27,584 nucleotides of DNA from CAZBWE01 sp964495465 (GCA_964495465.1 CAZBWE010000026.1:1-27584), one strand, 5' to 3'; shown: positions 7,801 through 17,005, counted from the stretch's first letter. The notes: generated by a model not told the origin, from the sequence alone. A program made the numbers and translations.

Positions 7801-7822
7801 GCCGCAAGGGACAAGCGATCGT

Positions 7823-7990
7823 GTAATCGAATCCAAAAGGGTCGAATTTATTCAAGATTTTCCAACGGTTGTAAAATCGCTGGTTTCGGATTTAAAGACC
7901 GGCCGCAAGACAGAGATGAAATTTAGCGACACCAAATACAATGTTGGCCTTAAGGAAAATATCTTTACGGAGCGCTACCTGCGGGAATAA
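7823..7990 (+). pseudogene. C-terminal fragment of a LolA-like outer-membrane lipoprotein-sorting protein
   Basis: The frame reads VIESKRVEFIQDFPTVVKSL, VSDLKTGRKTEMKFSDTKYN and VGLKENIFTERYLRE before TAA at 7988. The closing pattern (KTEM-F-KYNVGL-E-IFTERYL) is what I know from the C-terminus of the TP0789-type LolA-like family, commonly encoded beside RND/MMPL exporters. Only about 55 residues remain, with a stop just upstream and no start. Together with the exporter start at 7297 it marks a deleted operon. The family assignment is from memory of its C-terminal motif and is moderately sure. Confidence 0.6.
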
Positions 7991-8003
7991 AACATAAAAA
8001 AGC

Positions 8004-8032
8004 TTGCCAAAATGAATGTTTGGAATTATTAT
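8004..8032 (+). promoter_or_regulatory. Putative sigma70-type promoter of the tkt-pfk operon
   Basis: TTGCCA (8004-8009), a 17-base spacer and TATTAT (8027-8032) lie about 58 bases before the transketolase ATG. Both boxes match consensus in five of six positions. The spacing to the gene gives a leader of about 50 bases. Confidence 0.6.
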
Positions 8033-8090
8033 ATTTACTTTGTTTTTGCGTTAGAGCTATATCAGAAAACTCTATTTTAGGAAGCAGGCG

Positions 8091-10121
8091 ATGAGTAAAT
8101 CCGTGAATAGTTTAGGTCTATCCGAGCTTGACGAGCTTTGTGTCCAAACGATAAGATTTTTGTCGGTAGATGCCGTGCAGAAGGCCAATTCCGGCCATCC
8201 CGGTATGCCGATGGGTATGGCGCCGGCGGCCTTTGTTTTGTGGGACAGGCACCTCAAACATAATCCGTCCAATCCCCGCTGGCACAACAGAGACCGCTTT
8301 GTTCTCTCGGCCGGCCACGGATGTATGCTGCTGTATTCTCTGCTGCACCTGACCGGTTATGGCATCACGCTCGATGAGCTGAAGAATTTCCGGCAGTGGG
8401 GAAGTAAAACGCCCGGCCATCCGGAATATGACCCCGACCGCGGAGTCGAAGTTACAACCGGGCCTCTGGGGCAGGGAATTTCCAACGCCGTCGGAATGGC
8501 AATTGCCGAAAAATATCTGGCCAACTATCTCAACCGGGACAGCTTTGATATCATCGATTATAAAATCTATTGTATTGCAAGCGATGGCGACCTGCAGGAA
8601 GGAGTTGCTTCCGAGGCCTGCTCACTGGCCGGGCATCTTGGGCTGAATAATCTGATTGTCGTTTATGATGATAATTACATCACCATTGACGGCGGCACCG
8701 AGCTTGCATTTACTGAAGACAAGGCAGCACGCTTCAGGGCATATGGCTGGTTTGTCCAGGAAGTAGGCGGCGACGGCAACGATATGGCTTCCTTCGAGAA
8801 GGCGCTCGTCAATGCGAAGAATGAGAAGGATCGGCCTTCGATTATAAAATTACGCACGCATATCGCTTACGGCAGTCCCAATAAGCAGGATTCCGCCGGG
8901 TCGCACGGTGCACCTTTAGGTGAGGACGAAATCAAATTGACCAAGGAAAGGTTTGGCTGGGACCCGAAAAAGTCCTTCTTTGTGCCGGATGAAGTATCTG
9001 CTTATATGCGAAAGGCGGCAGATAAAGGCAAAGACCAACAAGAAGCGTGGGACAAGATGTTCGAACAATACGCAAAAAAGCACCCCGACCTTGCGCAGCA
9101 GTTTCGCGATACAGCGGCAGGCAGGCCCCTCGTCAATCTTGATGAGCTATTGCCGGACTTTGAAGCAGGCAGCTCCGTCGCAACACGCAAGGCATCCGGC
9201 AAAACGCTCGATGCATTGATGCCGAAGCTCCCCTTTGTTTTTGGCGGCTCAGCGGATTTAACGCCTTCCAATAATACCAAATTTGCCGGCGCAAAGGACT
9301 TCCAAAAAGATGAACGTGACGGCAGGTATCTGCGCTTCGGCATCAGGGAACACGCGATGGGGGCGATAATGAACGGTATTTCGGTAAGCGGCCTAACCAG
9401 GGCCTATGGCGGAACGTTCCTTGTTTTCAGTGATTATATGCGTGGGGCGATTCGCGTGGCGGCCCTTTCGAAATATCCGACTATATTTGTTTTCACCCAT
9501 GACAGCATCGGCGTCGGCGAGGATGGCCCGACGCACCAGCCGGTGGAACATCTTGCAGCTCTTCGGTCGATTCCCAATTTGCTTGTTTTTCGTCCTGCTG
9601 ATGCTAACGAGACGGCACAGGCATGGAAGTTTGCCCTCGAATATCACGATGGCCCGGTAACAATGCTTCTAACACGTCAGGGATTGCCTGTCTTGGACCA
9701 GAACAAATACGCTTCCGCTGCAAATATCAGCAAAGGTGCCTATGTATTGCTCGCTGCAGACAAGCCCGACGTCCTGCTTCTGGCAAGTGGCTCGGAGGTC
9801 AGCGTTGCCCTTTGTGCCGCTGAAGGATTAGCCAAAGAAAGCATAAAGGCCTCTGTAGTAAGTATGCCCTGCTGGGAGTTGTTTGAAAAACAGACTCAGC
9901 AGTATAAAGACTCGGTTATCCCGCCGAATGTCAAGGCAAGGGTTGGTATCGAAGCCGGCATCGAACTTGGCTGGCACAAATACATTGGCGATAAGGGTGT
10001 CTTTATTGGCATGTCTCGGTTTGGTGCATCTGCGCCGGCTAAAACTTGCTTCGAAAAATTCGGTATTACAGCAGACAACGTCATAAAAGCCGCAAAGAAA
10101 ACTATGAATTCCAAACTATAA
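8091..10121 (+). CDS. tkt: Transketolase
   Basis: The 676-residue protein has full family length. It transfers two-carbon ketol units between sugar phosphates (non-oxidative pentose phosphate pathway) with thiamine diphosphate and Mg2+. Visible landmarks: substrate-binding NSGHPGMPMG (33-42, His36); GPLGQG (124-129); the cofactor motif IASDGDLQEG (162-171) closing with YDDN (192-195), where the usual GDG reads SDGD; the activating glutamate in GIREHAMG (Glu420); and EDGPTHQPVEH near 477-487. The ATG has AGGAAG upstream and a good promoter at 8004-8032. The pfk gene follows after 23 bases, so the two form a sugar-phosphate operon. Confidence 0.97.
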   Translation: MSKSVNSLGLSELDELCVQTIRFLSVDAVQKANSGHPGMPMGMAPAAFVLWDRHLKHNPSNPRWHNRDRFVLSAGHGCMLLYSLLHLTGYGITLDELKNFRQWGSKTPGHPEYDPDRGVEVTTGPLGQGISNAVGMAIAEKYLANYLNRDSFDIIDYKIYCIASDGDLQEGVASEACSLAGHLGLNNLIVVYDDNYITIDGGTELAFTEDKAARFRAYGWFVQEVGGDGNDMASFEKALVNAKNEKDRPSIIKLRTHIAYGSPNKQDSAGSHGAPLGEDEIKLTKERFGWDPKKSFFVPDEVSAYMRKAADKGKDQQEAWDKMFEQYAKKHPDLAQQFRDTAAGRPLVNLDELLPDFEAGSSVATRKASGKTLDALMPKLPFVFGGSADLTPSNNTKFAGAKDFQKDERDGRYLRFGIREHAMGAIMNGISVSGLTRAYGGTFLVFSDYMRGAIRVAALSKYPTIFVFTHDSIGVGEDGPTHQPVEHLAALRSIPNLLVFRPADANETAQAWKFALEYHDGPVTMLLTRQGLPVLDQNKYASAANISKGAYVLLAADKPDVLLLASGSEVSVALCAAEGLAKESIKASVVSMPCWELFEKQTQQYKDSVIPPNVKARVGIEAGIELGWHKYIGDKGVFIGMSRFGASAPAKTCFEKFGITADNVIKAAKKTMNSKL

Positions 10122-10144
10122 CCGGTTCTAAGTTACCGAAAATT

Positions 10145-11242
10145 ATGGCAGCGAAAGCTATTAAATCCATAGCTGTAATGACAGGCGGAGGGGATTGTCC
10201 CGGCCTAAATGCCGTCATAAGGGCCGTTACCAAGACCGCAATGAACAAATACGACCTTGAAGTCTGGGGAGTCGAAGACGGCTTCCTGGGCCTGATTGAA
10301 GACCGGATGCACATTCTAAGCTACGGCGAAGTAAGCAATATCTTAACGGTTGGCGGCACAATCCTCGGCGCATCCAATACAGCCAATCCTTTCGCATACC
10401 AAGCCAAAAACGGTAAAGCGGGACAGGCCAAGGACATCTCTAATAATTGCGTCAAGGTGCTGAAAGAGCGTAACATCGATGCCCTTATCTGTATTGGTGG
10501 TGACGGAACGATGAAGTCCGCGGCGGCGTTTGTCAAAAGGGGTCTTACAGTTATGGGCGTCCCCAAGACGATTGATAACGACCTTTACGGCACGGACATC
10601 ACTTTCGGTTTCAATACCGCTGTCACCACCGCCACGGAGGCGATTGATAAGGTCCATACGACAGCCAGCTCACACCATCGTGTTATGATTGTTGAGGTTA
10701 TGGGCAGATATGCCGGCTGGATTGCACTTCATTCAGGCGTGGCAAGCGGCTCCGATGTTATTCTTATACCTGAGATACCATATCAGCCGGAAAAAATCTG
10801 CGAATTCGTCCTTGGCAGGTCGAAGAAAGGAAAGAGGTTCAGCATAATAGTCGTGGCCGAAGGCGCAAAGCAAAAAGGCGGCAAAATGGTCGTCGCAAAA
10901 AAACTCACCTGCAGTCCCGACCCTATTCGCCTCGGCGGGATTGCGAATGTGCTGGCCGAGCAAATCTGTAAACGCACCGGACTTGACTGCAGGGCTATTG
11001 TTCTCGGCCATATACAGCGAGGCGGCACGCCCTCGCCGTTTGACAGGGCCCTCGCAACTGATCTTGGCCATAAGGCGGTTGAACTTCTGATGCTGGGCGT
11101 CCGAGGTCATCTGGTGGTAATGAAGGACGGCAAACTCTCGAGCATCACCCTTTCACAGGTTGCCGGCAAAATCAAGACCGTCCCCAAAAATCATCACCTT
11201 ATAAAAGCGGCACAGGCCGTCGGAACCAGCTTCGGCATTTAA
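10145..11242 (+). CDS. pfkA: 6-phosphofructokinase (Gly/Lys active-site type)
   Basis: The 365-residue form from ATG 10145 is preferred: its N-terminus (IKSIAVMTGGGDCPGLNAVI) is the normal family start, while the longer open frame from 10046 overlaps tkt and adds unrelated residues. The enzyme phosphorylates fructose 6-phosphate at C1, the committed step of glycolysis. Landmarks: GGDG at 118-121, PKTIDND at 140-146 with catalytic Asp144, MGR at 186-188, and the C-terminal IQRGGTPSPFDR. The phosphoryl-donor positions are informative. Gly121 (E. coli Gly104) points to ATP, while Lys141 (E. coli Gly124) is typical of pyrophosphate enzymes; the same mixed pair is known from ATP-using actinobacterial enzymes, so ATP is more likely. 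It lies 23 bases after tkt and is probably cotranscribed; the ribosome-binding site is weak. Confidence 0.93.
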   Translation: MAAKAIKSIAVMTGGGDCPGLNAVIRAVTKTAMNKYDLEVWGVEDGFLGLIEDRMHILSYGEVSNILTVGGTILGASNTANPFAYQAKNGKAGQAKDISNNCVKVLKERNIDALICIGGDGTMKSAAAFVKRGLTVMGVPKTIDNDLYGTDITFGFNTAVTTATEAIDKVHTTASSHHRVMIVEVMGRYAGWIALHSGVASGSDVILIPEIPYQPEKICEFVLGRSKKGKRFSIIVVAEGAKQKGGKMVVAKKLTCSPDPIRLGGIANVLAEQICKRTGLDCRAIVLGHIQRGGTPSPFDRALATDLGHKAVELLMLGVRGHLVVMKDGKLSSITLSQVAGKIKTVPKNHHLIKAAQAVGTSFGI

Positions 11243-11285
11243 TAGGTAAGATTCATTCGGGGGCAGGCAACAATAAGGTTAAGCT

Positions 11286-11302
11286 GCTTCTGTAGCAGAA
11301 GC
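11286..11302. repeat. Short inverted repeat after pfkA
   Basis: GCTTCTG and CAGAAGC form a perfect 7-bp stem with a TAG loop, 44 bases after the pfkA stop. No T run follows on either strand, so it is not a standard intrinsic terminator. It could still stabilise the transcript 3' end. Confidence 0.4.
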
Positions 11303-11370
11303 GCGGCCACGGTATAAGGCGAAAACAAGCCATCCAAATAAATACATAGCTGCACAAAAGGCTAAAAAAC

Positions 11371-11399
11371 TTGACATCGGTAGCGATAATGTATATAAT
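11371..11399 (+). promoter_or_regulatory. Consensus sigma70 promoter of the GH172-family gene
   Basis: TTGACA (11371-11376), exactly 17 bases, then TATAAT (11394-11399): a perfect match in both boxes. The predicted start of transcription is near 11406, giving a leader of about 40 bases that contains the strong ribosome-binding site AGGAGGGGAG before the ATG at 11448. It suggests high, possibly repressor-controlled, expression. Confidence 0.8.
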
Positions 11400-11447
11400 A
11401 AACGCATTAAAAGCCTGAGATACTTCTGTTTTTTCAGGAGGGGAGTT

Positions 11448-13157
11448 ATGAAAATATCCCTTATCTTTTGTTCAATCATAATAGTATCATCGATGGTCTC
11501 GCTCATACACGCGCAGCCGATTGCAGGATACGAAGCATTATCCTCATGGGAAGATTGGTCGCGATTGAAAGTTGGCGCTCAATCCGGATTGGCATCGAGC
11601 TACGATCGCAGTGGTGGAAACTACGACTGGGACCATTATGAATATCCTGAAGGCTTGATTGAAGAAGAAGTTCTCTGCACAATTAAAATCATTCAAGGCC
11701 CCGGCATAATATACCGATTCTGGATGCCTCACTATATGGCAAGAAACCATTATGTTGTCCGAATGTACTTCGATGGAGAAACAACAGCCCGTATTGATAC
11801 CGAAAGCAATACGATTTTTGATGGCCTGTTCGAGTGCTTTTCGGAGCCGCTCATCATAACCGTCGCCGGCGGACAAATCTGCTACGAACCTATTGCTTTC
11901 TCCGAGTCTGTTATTATTGAGACGATGAATAAACCCTCCGGGCCATTTGCCAACCGTCATTATTATCAATATACCTATATGACATATCCAGCTGGAACAG
12001 AGATTGATTCTTACACAGGATCACTTACGACAGAGCAACAGCAGCAACGCTCAAAAGTAGTTTCTATGCTGGATAATGTCGGAGAGCATCCGGACAGCAA
12101 CTGCGCCGGTGTAATGGAAGTAAGTACTTCTCCTGCAATAATCGATTCGAATCTGACTTTAGCTGACCTGGCAGGCCCGGGGCTGATTAGAAAAATTAAC
12201 ATAAAAATGACCGATGCCAACGATACCGAATTAGAAGGATTGAACCTGAGGATCTATTATGATGACCAAAACAATCCCTCGATTGACATACCGGTTGCAC
12301 ATTTCTTCGGAGCTGGCAAAGAACGCACCGCCTATCGAAGCCTTCCAATAGGTACAGATTCCAATGATGGTTTTTATTGCTATTGGCCGATGCCTTTTCG
12401 CAATTCCGTACTGGTCAAGCTTTTCAATACCACCGCTGAACCAATTGCAATTGATTCAGCAAAGGTTGAGTACGAACAAAAACAGCTTGACCATCATACC
12501 TGCTACCTTCACGCAACTAAAAACACCTCTGTCAGACAAAGCGGCCAGATATATCACACAATACTTTCCACAACCGGCCAGGGCCATTACGTAGGCGATT
12601 TGCTCTATGTTCAACAGAACGCCGATAGCTTCTATATGCTCGAAGGAGACGATGTTATCTATGCCGATGGCCAATTAGTACAAAACGGAACAGGCCTCGA
12701 AGACACATATAATGGCGGGGCATATTACAATTGGGTAGCTGTAATACCTGATGAGCCTGAAGGCCCATACCCTCAGTCGGCTACTCGGCCACTTAGCGGA
12801 ATTCTATACGTCAATCGTTACACGGACTTTGCCAGGGCGGACCAGTACCGATGGAGAATTGCCGATTGTATACCATTTGCCGAATCGATAGAGGCCAACG
12901 TCGAATGCAGATATGCTCAAGTCGGCTCAAGGTGGATATCGGTCGGATTCTGGTATCAACTACCATACTTATTGGAAGATATCAGTGAAGACGGCAGAGT
13001 GGATTTTATTGATTTTGCACTATTCGCAGATGACTGGCTCGATACAGATAGCGATAGCTGCGATCGGTCCGACTTCAACGGTGATGGTAAAGTTAACGAA
13101 TGGGATTTACAAAAGTTTACATCAGTATGGTTAGACTCACACTTTAATGGACTATAG
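11448..13157 (+). CDS. Secreted DUF2961/GH172-family protein with C-terminal dockerin repeats
   Basis: The product has 569 residues. A signal peptide (1-22, ending SLIHA before QP) leads into a DUF2961 domain (about 24-500): WEDWSRLKVGAQSGLASSYD, then GPGIIYRFWMPHY near 84-96 and YCYWPMPFRNSVLVKLFN in the second half are characteristic. Known DUF2961 members are now classed as glycoside hydrolase family 172, including difructose-dianhydride enzymes and D-arabinofuranosidases, so a fructan or arabinan substrate is possible but not shown. The last 60 residues carry two dockerin-like repeats (EDGRVDFIDFALFADDWL and SDFNGDGKVNEWDLQKFTSV). No cohesin is in the window; such repeats in planctomycetes probably anchor or localise exported enzymes. 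Expression signals are very strong: consensus promoter and AGGAGGGG. It stands alone between pfkA and mfd. Confidence 0.85.
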   Translation: MKISLIFCSIIIVSSMVSLIHAQPIAGYEALSSWEDWSRLKVGAQSGLASSYDRSGGNYDWDHYEYPEGLIEEEVLCTIKIIQGPGIIYRFWMPHYMARNHYVVRMYFDGETTARIDTESNTIFDGLFECFSEPLIITVAGGQICYEPIAFSESVIIETMNKPSGPFANRHYYQYTYMTYPAGTEIDSYTGSLTTEQQQQRSKVVSMLDNVGEHPDSNCAGVMEVSTSPAIIDSNLTLADLAGPGLIRKINIKMTDANDTELEGLNLRIYYDDQNNPSIDIPVAHFFGAGKERTAYRSLPIGTDSNDGFYCYWPMPFRNSVLVKLFNTTAEPIAIDSAKVEYEQKQLDHHTCYLHATKNTSVRQSGQIYHTILSTTGQGHYVGDLLYVQQNADSFYMLEGDDVIYADGQLVQNGTGLEDTYNGGAYYNWVAVIPDEPEGPYPQSATRPLSGILYVNRYTDFARADQYRWRIADCIPFAESIEANVECRYAQVGSRWISVGFWYQLPYLLEDISEDGRVDFIDFALFADDWLDTDSDSCDRSDFNGDGKVNEWDLQKFTSVWLDSHFNGL

Positions 13158-13262
13158 ACTGTTTGTTCAGGATGACCACCTGTGGCCTCCACGCTTGCTG
13201 TTAACAGCTAATGGCAACAAGATAATTGTCAAAATCAAAGCAAGAAGGTAGAATAATCTATT

Positions 13263-16200
13263 ATGGACCTGAGCCGGGATACAGTGGCTCGTAAAATAAT
13301 CACTCGGCTGAAGGCCATGCCAAATAAAGGTGGGGTGGTTAGAGTCGAGGGGACGTGGGGGTCCTTTGCGCGCCTATTGGCGACTCACATATCTGAAAAA
13401 CTCAATCGGCCAATCCTGTATATTTGCCCGCACATTGACGATGCCGATAAAGCCGTTGATGATTTAACCACCTTTAGTGACCGGAGAATCGAGGCATTTG
13501 CCGCCTGGGAAGGCGAAGAAGATTTGGCCGACGCCACCGACGAAATCCGTGCGGAGAGATTAAAGCTAATTTTTTATCTTTTGTCCTTTGGGACACAAGA
13601 CACGAGCGACGCGTCACGATTTATCATTCCAACATCCATACAGGCCATTTGTCAGCCGATACCGAAACCGCAGGCCCTGCAGGAAAGCTCTTTGCGGCTC
13701 GAGACGGATAAAACAATGTCGCCTGAGCAGGTGGTCCGTTGGCTTGTCGATAATGAATTTGAGCGTGTTGACAGAGTTGATTTACCGGGTCAGTTTGCAC
13801 ATCGTGGCGGAATTGTTGATATTTATGCCCCGTTGACTTCCGGTAAGGTTTTATCTGAAAAAGAGCAGGCCGTCGCTGCTTCTGACGCAGCCGAGGCGGT
13901 CAGGGTCGAATTTTTTGGCGACACCATCGAGAGCATCCGCGAGATCGACCTCGATACGCAGCGGTCGGGTCGCCAGATAAGGGCTATCGAAATTGTTTCT
14001 GTGGTCTGTGGTGCTGCGCAGCAGCAAAGGGAGCTTTTCGTAAACATCCTGCCGAAAGATACCATAGTAATTCTCGAAGAGCCAGCGGACATCCAGGAGG
14101 TGGCGAACGTACTTTGTCGGCGGGCCGAAGACGCAGCCCGGCTTTACCGCTGGGCCGATATCTATAATGCGATTACGCAATTTACACAACTGCACGTTTG
14201 CAGGTTCGCTGCCGCCAAAACGGAGGATTTCCTCAAGGTTGATATTAAAAGCGTGCAGCAGTTTCAGCATCAGGCGGCCTCTGCCTGGGCCGGACACAAA
14301 AAAGCTTTGGAGGAATTGGTCCGGCAGACAAAGCAGGGAAAAAAAGTGCAGCTTTACTGCGAGGCAGAAGCTGAGATTAAGCGGATAAGCGAGATTATCG
14401 AGGATATCACCCCGGAGATTCCCGCGAGCTTTAAACTTATCAAGGGCTATGTCCATCAGGGCTTTGTCATAAGCTCGCTGAACACGATTGTAGTAAGCCA
14501 CCACGAGCTTTTTGGCCAATACACGCTCAGAAGAAGGCAAAGACCCATCCGCGCAACGACTCCGGTTGACACACTTAGCGATTTGCAGAAAGGTGACTAT
14601 GTCGTTCACGCTTCCTACGGCATCGGAAAATTTTTAGGTGTTAAAACTATAAAGGAAAAACCTCGCTACGCAGCCGCTGAGCAAGCCGGCGCCTCAGAGT
14701 ATCTCACGATTGAATATGCTGACGGCGTCAAAATCCAGGTCTCGGTTCGCAATATCGCCTTGGTCCAAAAATTCATAGGGACAAGTCCGAAAAGGCCGAA
14801 GCTTAGCAAGGTCGGCTCAAAGAGATGGCAGAAGCAGAAAGAAAAAGTCGCACGTTCTGTCCAGGACCTCGCCGCGGAATTACTTGAAGTCCAGGCAAAA
14901 CGCCAGAGTATGGGCGGCTTTGTCTTCGGTGAAGACTCAAACTGGCAGGTGGAATTTGAAGAGTCGTTTGCTTATCAGGAAACGCCGGACCAGACAACTG
15001 CCATAGAGCAAATCAAGGCCGATATGCAGCAGCCGGCGGCGATGGACCGGCTCTTATGCGGTGACGTCGGCTACGGCAAGACCGAGCTTGCAATGCGGGC
15101 GGCGTTCAAAGTAATTGAAAACGGCAAACAGGTGGCCGTTCTCGTGCCCACAACGGTATTGTCTGTGCAGCACGGCAGGACCTTCACCGAGCGGTTCGTA
15201 GATTTTCCCGTCTCTATCGAAATCCTGAACCGCTTCAAAACGCCAAAGCAGGCGGCGGAAATCATCGAACGGACAAAGACCGGCAGGGTCGATATACTCA
15301 TCGGCACTCATCGGCTCTTAAGTAGCGATGTCGCCTTTAAGGACCTGGGGCTTCTGATAATCGATGAAGAGCAGCGCTTCGGAGTCGGGCACAAGGAAAA
15401 ACTGAAAAAGCTGCGAGTCAATGTTGATATTCTTACTATGACCGCCACCCCGATTCCCCGCACGCTGCATATGTCACTGCTGGGGCTGCGGGACATAAGC
15501 TCGCTGGCAACGCCGCCGCTGGACAGAAGAAGCATCGTAACAACCGTAACCGCATACAACAAAGGGCTTATCAGAAAAGCCATTTATGGAGAATTGAGCC
15601 GTCAGGGGCAGGTCTTTTTCCTGCACAACAGGGTCAGGTCGATTGAGAAAAAGGCCTGGGAGATTCAAAAGCTGGTCACTGACGCAAAGGTTAATATCGC
15701 ACACGGCCAAATGCCGAAAACCGAGCTGGAAAAGGCAATGCTCGATTTCGTAACGGGCAAAACGGATGTGCTCGTATGCACGACGATTATCGAATCCGGG
15801 TTGGACATCCCCAACGCCAACACGATTTTTATAAACGATGCGGACCGATTCGGCCTGGCAGAAATGCACCAGCTTCGCGGCAGGGTCGGCAGGTATAAGC
15901 ACCGGGCCTACGCATATTTGCTCCTGCCGGTCTCAAGGTCGATTACACCGCTGGCCGCAAGACGCCTAAAGGCCATTGAGGAGTATTCGCATTTAGGCGC
16001 CGGTTTTAGAATCGCCTTGCGCGATTTGGAGATTCGCGGCGCAGGAAATATATTAGGCCCTGAGCAGTCCGGCCATATTCAAATCGTGGGCTATCAGATG
16101 TATTGCGAGCTGCTGGCCGAAGCCGTTAGAAGACTGAAGGATGAGCCGGTTGAATCCATACCGACAGCAGCTATCGATTTGGGCCTCGCTACATACATAC

Positions 16201-16643
16201 CGAAAAATTACATCCCGCTCGACCGGCTCCGTATGGATGCCTATCGCAAAATTGCCGTTGCAAGAACCGACGATGATTTGAACCAGATTCGGAGCGAATT
16301 AAACGATGTTTATGGCCCGGTGCCCAATGAGGTCGGGCTGTTACTCGAATTGGCCGAGCTTAGAATCAAGGCAGAAAAAAAAGGCATAAAAAGTATTGTT
16401 GCTTCCAGCCGGGATTTGATATTCTCATTTAAAAAAGATACCAAAGGCAAAACAAATTTAATGTTTAAGAATATATCAGGCAAAATAAGAAATCCGGACC
16501 CAAAGACGATATACCTGCGCCTGCCTGCAAATTACTTCGAGCCAAGAACGCTGATAAATATACTGCGAAAAATATTAGGAGTCGCCGATGCTCCAAAGCT
16601 ATGGCGACGGAGCGAGGAAAAATTACGAGCTATGCAAAAATAA
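13263..16643 (+). CDS. mfd: Transcription-repair coupling factor Mfd
   Basis: The 1126-residue protein is close to the usual 1150. Mfd removes RNA polymerase stalled at DNA damage and recruits UvrA. In order: an N-terminal UvrB-like region with VVRVEGTWGSFARLLA; the RNA-polymerase-interacting domain starting near residue 444 (GDYVVHASYGIGKFLGVKTI); the DNA translocase with Walker A GDVGYGKTE (600-608), DEEQ box IIDEEQRFG (701-704), TMTATPIPRTLHMSLLG and the RecG-like LRGRVGR; and the C-terminal D7 domain (GPVPNEVGLLLELAELRI). The translocation motifs are intact. The ATG is the first sensible start; its ribosome-binding site (AAGG) is distant and weak. It is probably transcribed alone; a hairpin follows at 16690. 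Confidence 0.97.
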   Translation: MDLSRDTVARKIITRLKAMPNKGGVVRVEGTWGSFARLLATHISEKLNRPILYICPHIDDADKAVDDLTTFSDRRIEAFAAWEGEEDLADATDEIRAERLKLIFYLLSFGTQDTSDASRFIIPTSIQAICQPIPKPQALQESSLRLETDKTMSPEQVVRWLVDNEFERVDRVDLPGQFAHRGGIVDIYAPLTSGKVLSEKEQAVAASDAAEAVRVEFFGDTIESIREIDLDTQRSGRQIRAIEIVSVVCGAAQQQRELFVNILPKDTIVILEEPADIQEVANVLCRRAEDAARLYRWADIYNAITQFTQLHVCRFAAAKTEDFLKVDIKSVQQFQHQAASAWAGHKKALEELVRQTKQGKKVQLYCEAEAEIKRISEIIEDITPEIPASFKLIKGYVHQGFVISSLNTIVVSHHELFGQYTLRRRQRPIRATTPVDTLSDLQKGDYVVHASYGIGKFLGVKTIKEKPRYAAAEQAGASEYLTIEYADGVKIQVSVRNIALVQKFIGTSPKRPKLSKVGSKRWQKQKEKVARSVQDLAAELLEVQAKRQSMGGFVFGEDSNWQVEFEESFAYQETPDQTTAIEQIKADMQQPAAMDRLLCGDVGYGKTELAMRAAFKVIENGKQVAVLVPTTVLSVQHGRTFTERFVDFPVSIEILNRFKTPKQAAEIIERTKTGRVDILIGTHRLLSSDVAFKDLGLLIIDEEQRFGVGHKEKLKKLRVNVDILTMTATPIPRTLHMSLLGLRDISSLATPPLDRRSIVTTVTAYNKGLIRKAIYGELSRQGQVFFLHNRVRSIEKKAWEIQKLVTDAKVNIAHGQMPKTELEKAMLDFVTGKTDVLVCTTIIESGLDIPNANTIFINDADRFGLAEMHQLRGRVGRYKHRAYAYLLLPVSRSITPLAARRLKAIEEYSHLGAGFRIALRDLEIRGAGNILGPEQSGHIQIVGYQMYCELLAEAVRRLKDEPVESIPTAAIDLGLATYIPKNYIPLDRLRMDAYRKIAVARTDDDLNQIRSELNDVYGPVPNEVGLLLELAELRIKAEKKGIKSIVASSRDLIFSFKKDTKGKTNLMFKNISGKIRNPDPKTIYLRLPANYFEPRTLINILRKILGVADAPKLWRRSEEKLRAMQK

Positions 16644-16689
16644 GAGGGCAGCGAAAGAAATACAAAATCCCCAATTTGGCAACAGCATC

Positions 16690-16720
16690 ATCCGGTAAAA
16701 CACACAGCCGGATACTTTTT
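16690..16720 (+). terminator. Possible intrinsic terminator after mfd, shared with the cupin gene
   Basis: ATCCGG (16690-16695) and CCGGAT (16708-16713) make a 6-bp stem with a 12-base loop, followed by AC and five T (16716-16720). The two genes converge here and the T run overlaps the end of the cupin gene. The loop is large, so termination may be weak. Confidence 0.4.
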
Positions 16721-16991
16721 ACCCGAAGTTGTAGTATTTTGTTACAGCCTCAGCGACATTCCAGGTACATTCAAGTTCCTGCGGGAAAACCACAAAGTCA
16801 CCTGGGCCAAAACTCACCGAATCCTTGCCGTCTGTCACCGTCACCTTGCCTTCGATAATAAGGCAGGTTTCCTTCTCAGTGTAAGCCCAGTCGAAAGTGC
16901 TGGGCTGGCACTTCCAGATTGGCCAGTTCTTGCAGGTCTCGGCTTCTTCCTCGCTCGGCTTTCGGACAATCACATCTTTTACTCTCGGCAT
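16719..16991 (-). CDS. Small cupin-domain protein (cupin_3 type)
   Basis: The 90-residue product is a single beta-barrel cupin. Its core (STFDWAYTEKETCLIIEGKV, TVTDGKD, then SFGPGDFVVFPQELECTWNV) matches the cupin_3/DUF861 pattern W-Y-E-E-C-G-V and GPGD-V-FP-W-V. These small cupins resemble part of ureidoglycine aminohydrolase and are annotated widely without a proven reaction. Usual metal-ligand histidines are absent; Glu and Cys stand in the first motif. The start is firm, with AAAGGAG about 9 bases upstream. It converges with mfd and diverges from the HD gene. The function of this copy is unknown. Confidence 0.8.
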   Translation of the reverse strand: MPRVKDVIVRKPSEEEAETCKNWPIWKCQPSTFDWAYTEKETCLIIEGKVTVTDGKDSVSFGPGDFVVFPQELECTWNVAEAVTKYYNFG

Positions 16992-17005
16992 ACTGTCTTG
17001 CTCCT

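Noticed and set aside
10046..10144. Longer N-terminus for phosphofructokinase
   Set aside because: The extra 33 residues overlap the end of tkt and do not resemble the family; the normal family start fits ATG 10145.
11279..11506. 75-codon minus-strand frame with a membrane-like segment
   Set aside because: It covers the consensus promoter and the signal-peptide codons of the GH172-family gene, and its ATG has no ribosome-binding site.
13197..13208. GCTGTTAACAGC palindrome before mfd
   Set aside because: A perfect 12-bp palindrome, but single, with no promoter next to it and no known regulator; not enough to call an operator.
13851..14609. 252-codon minus-strand frame inside mfd
   Set aside because: It lies wholly antisense to conserved mfd sequence and has no recognisable product.
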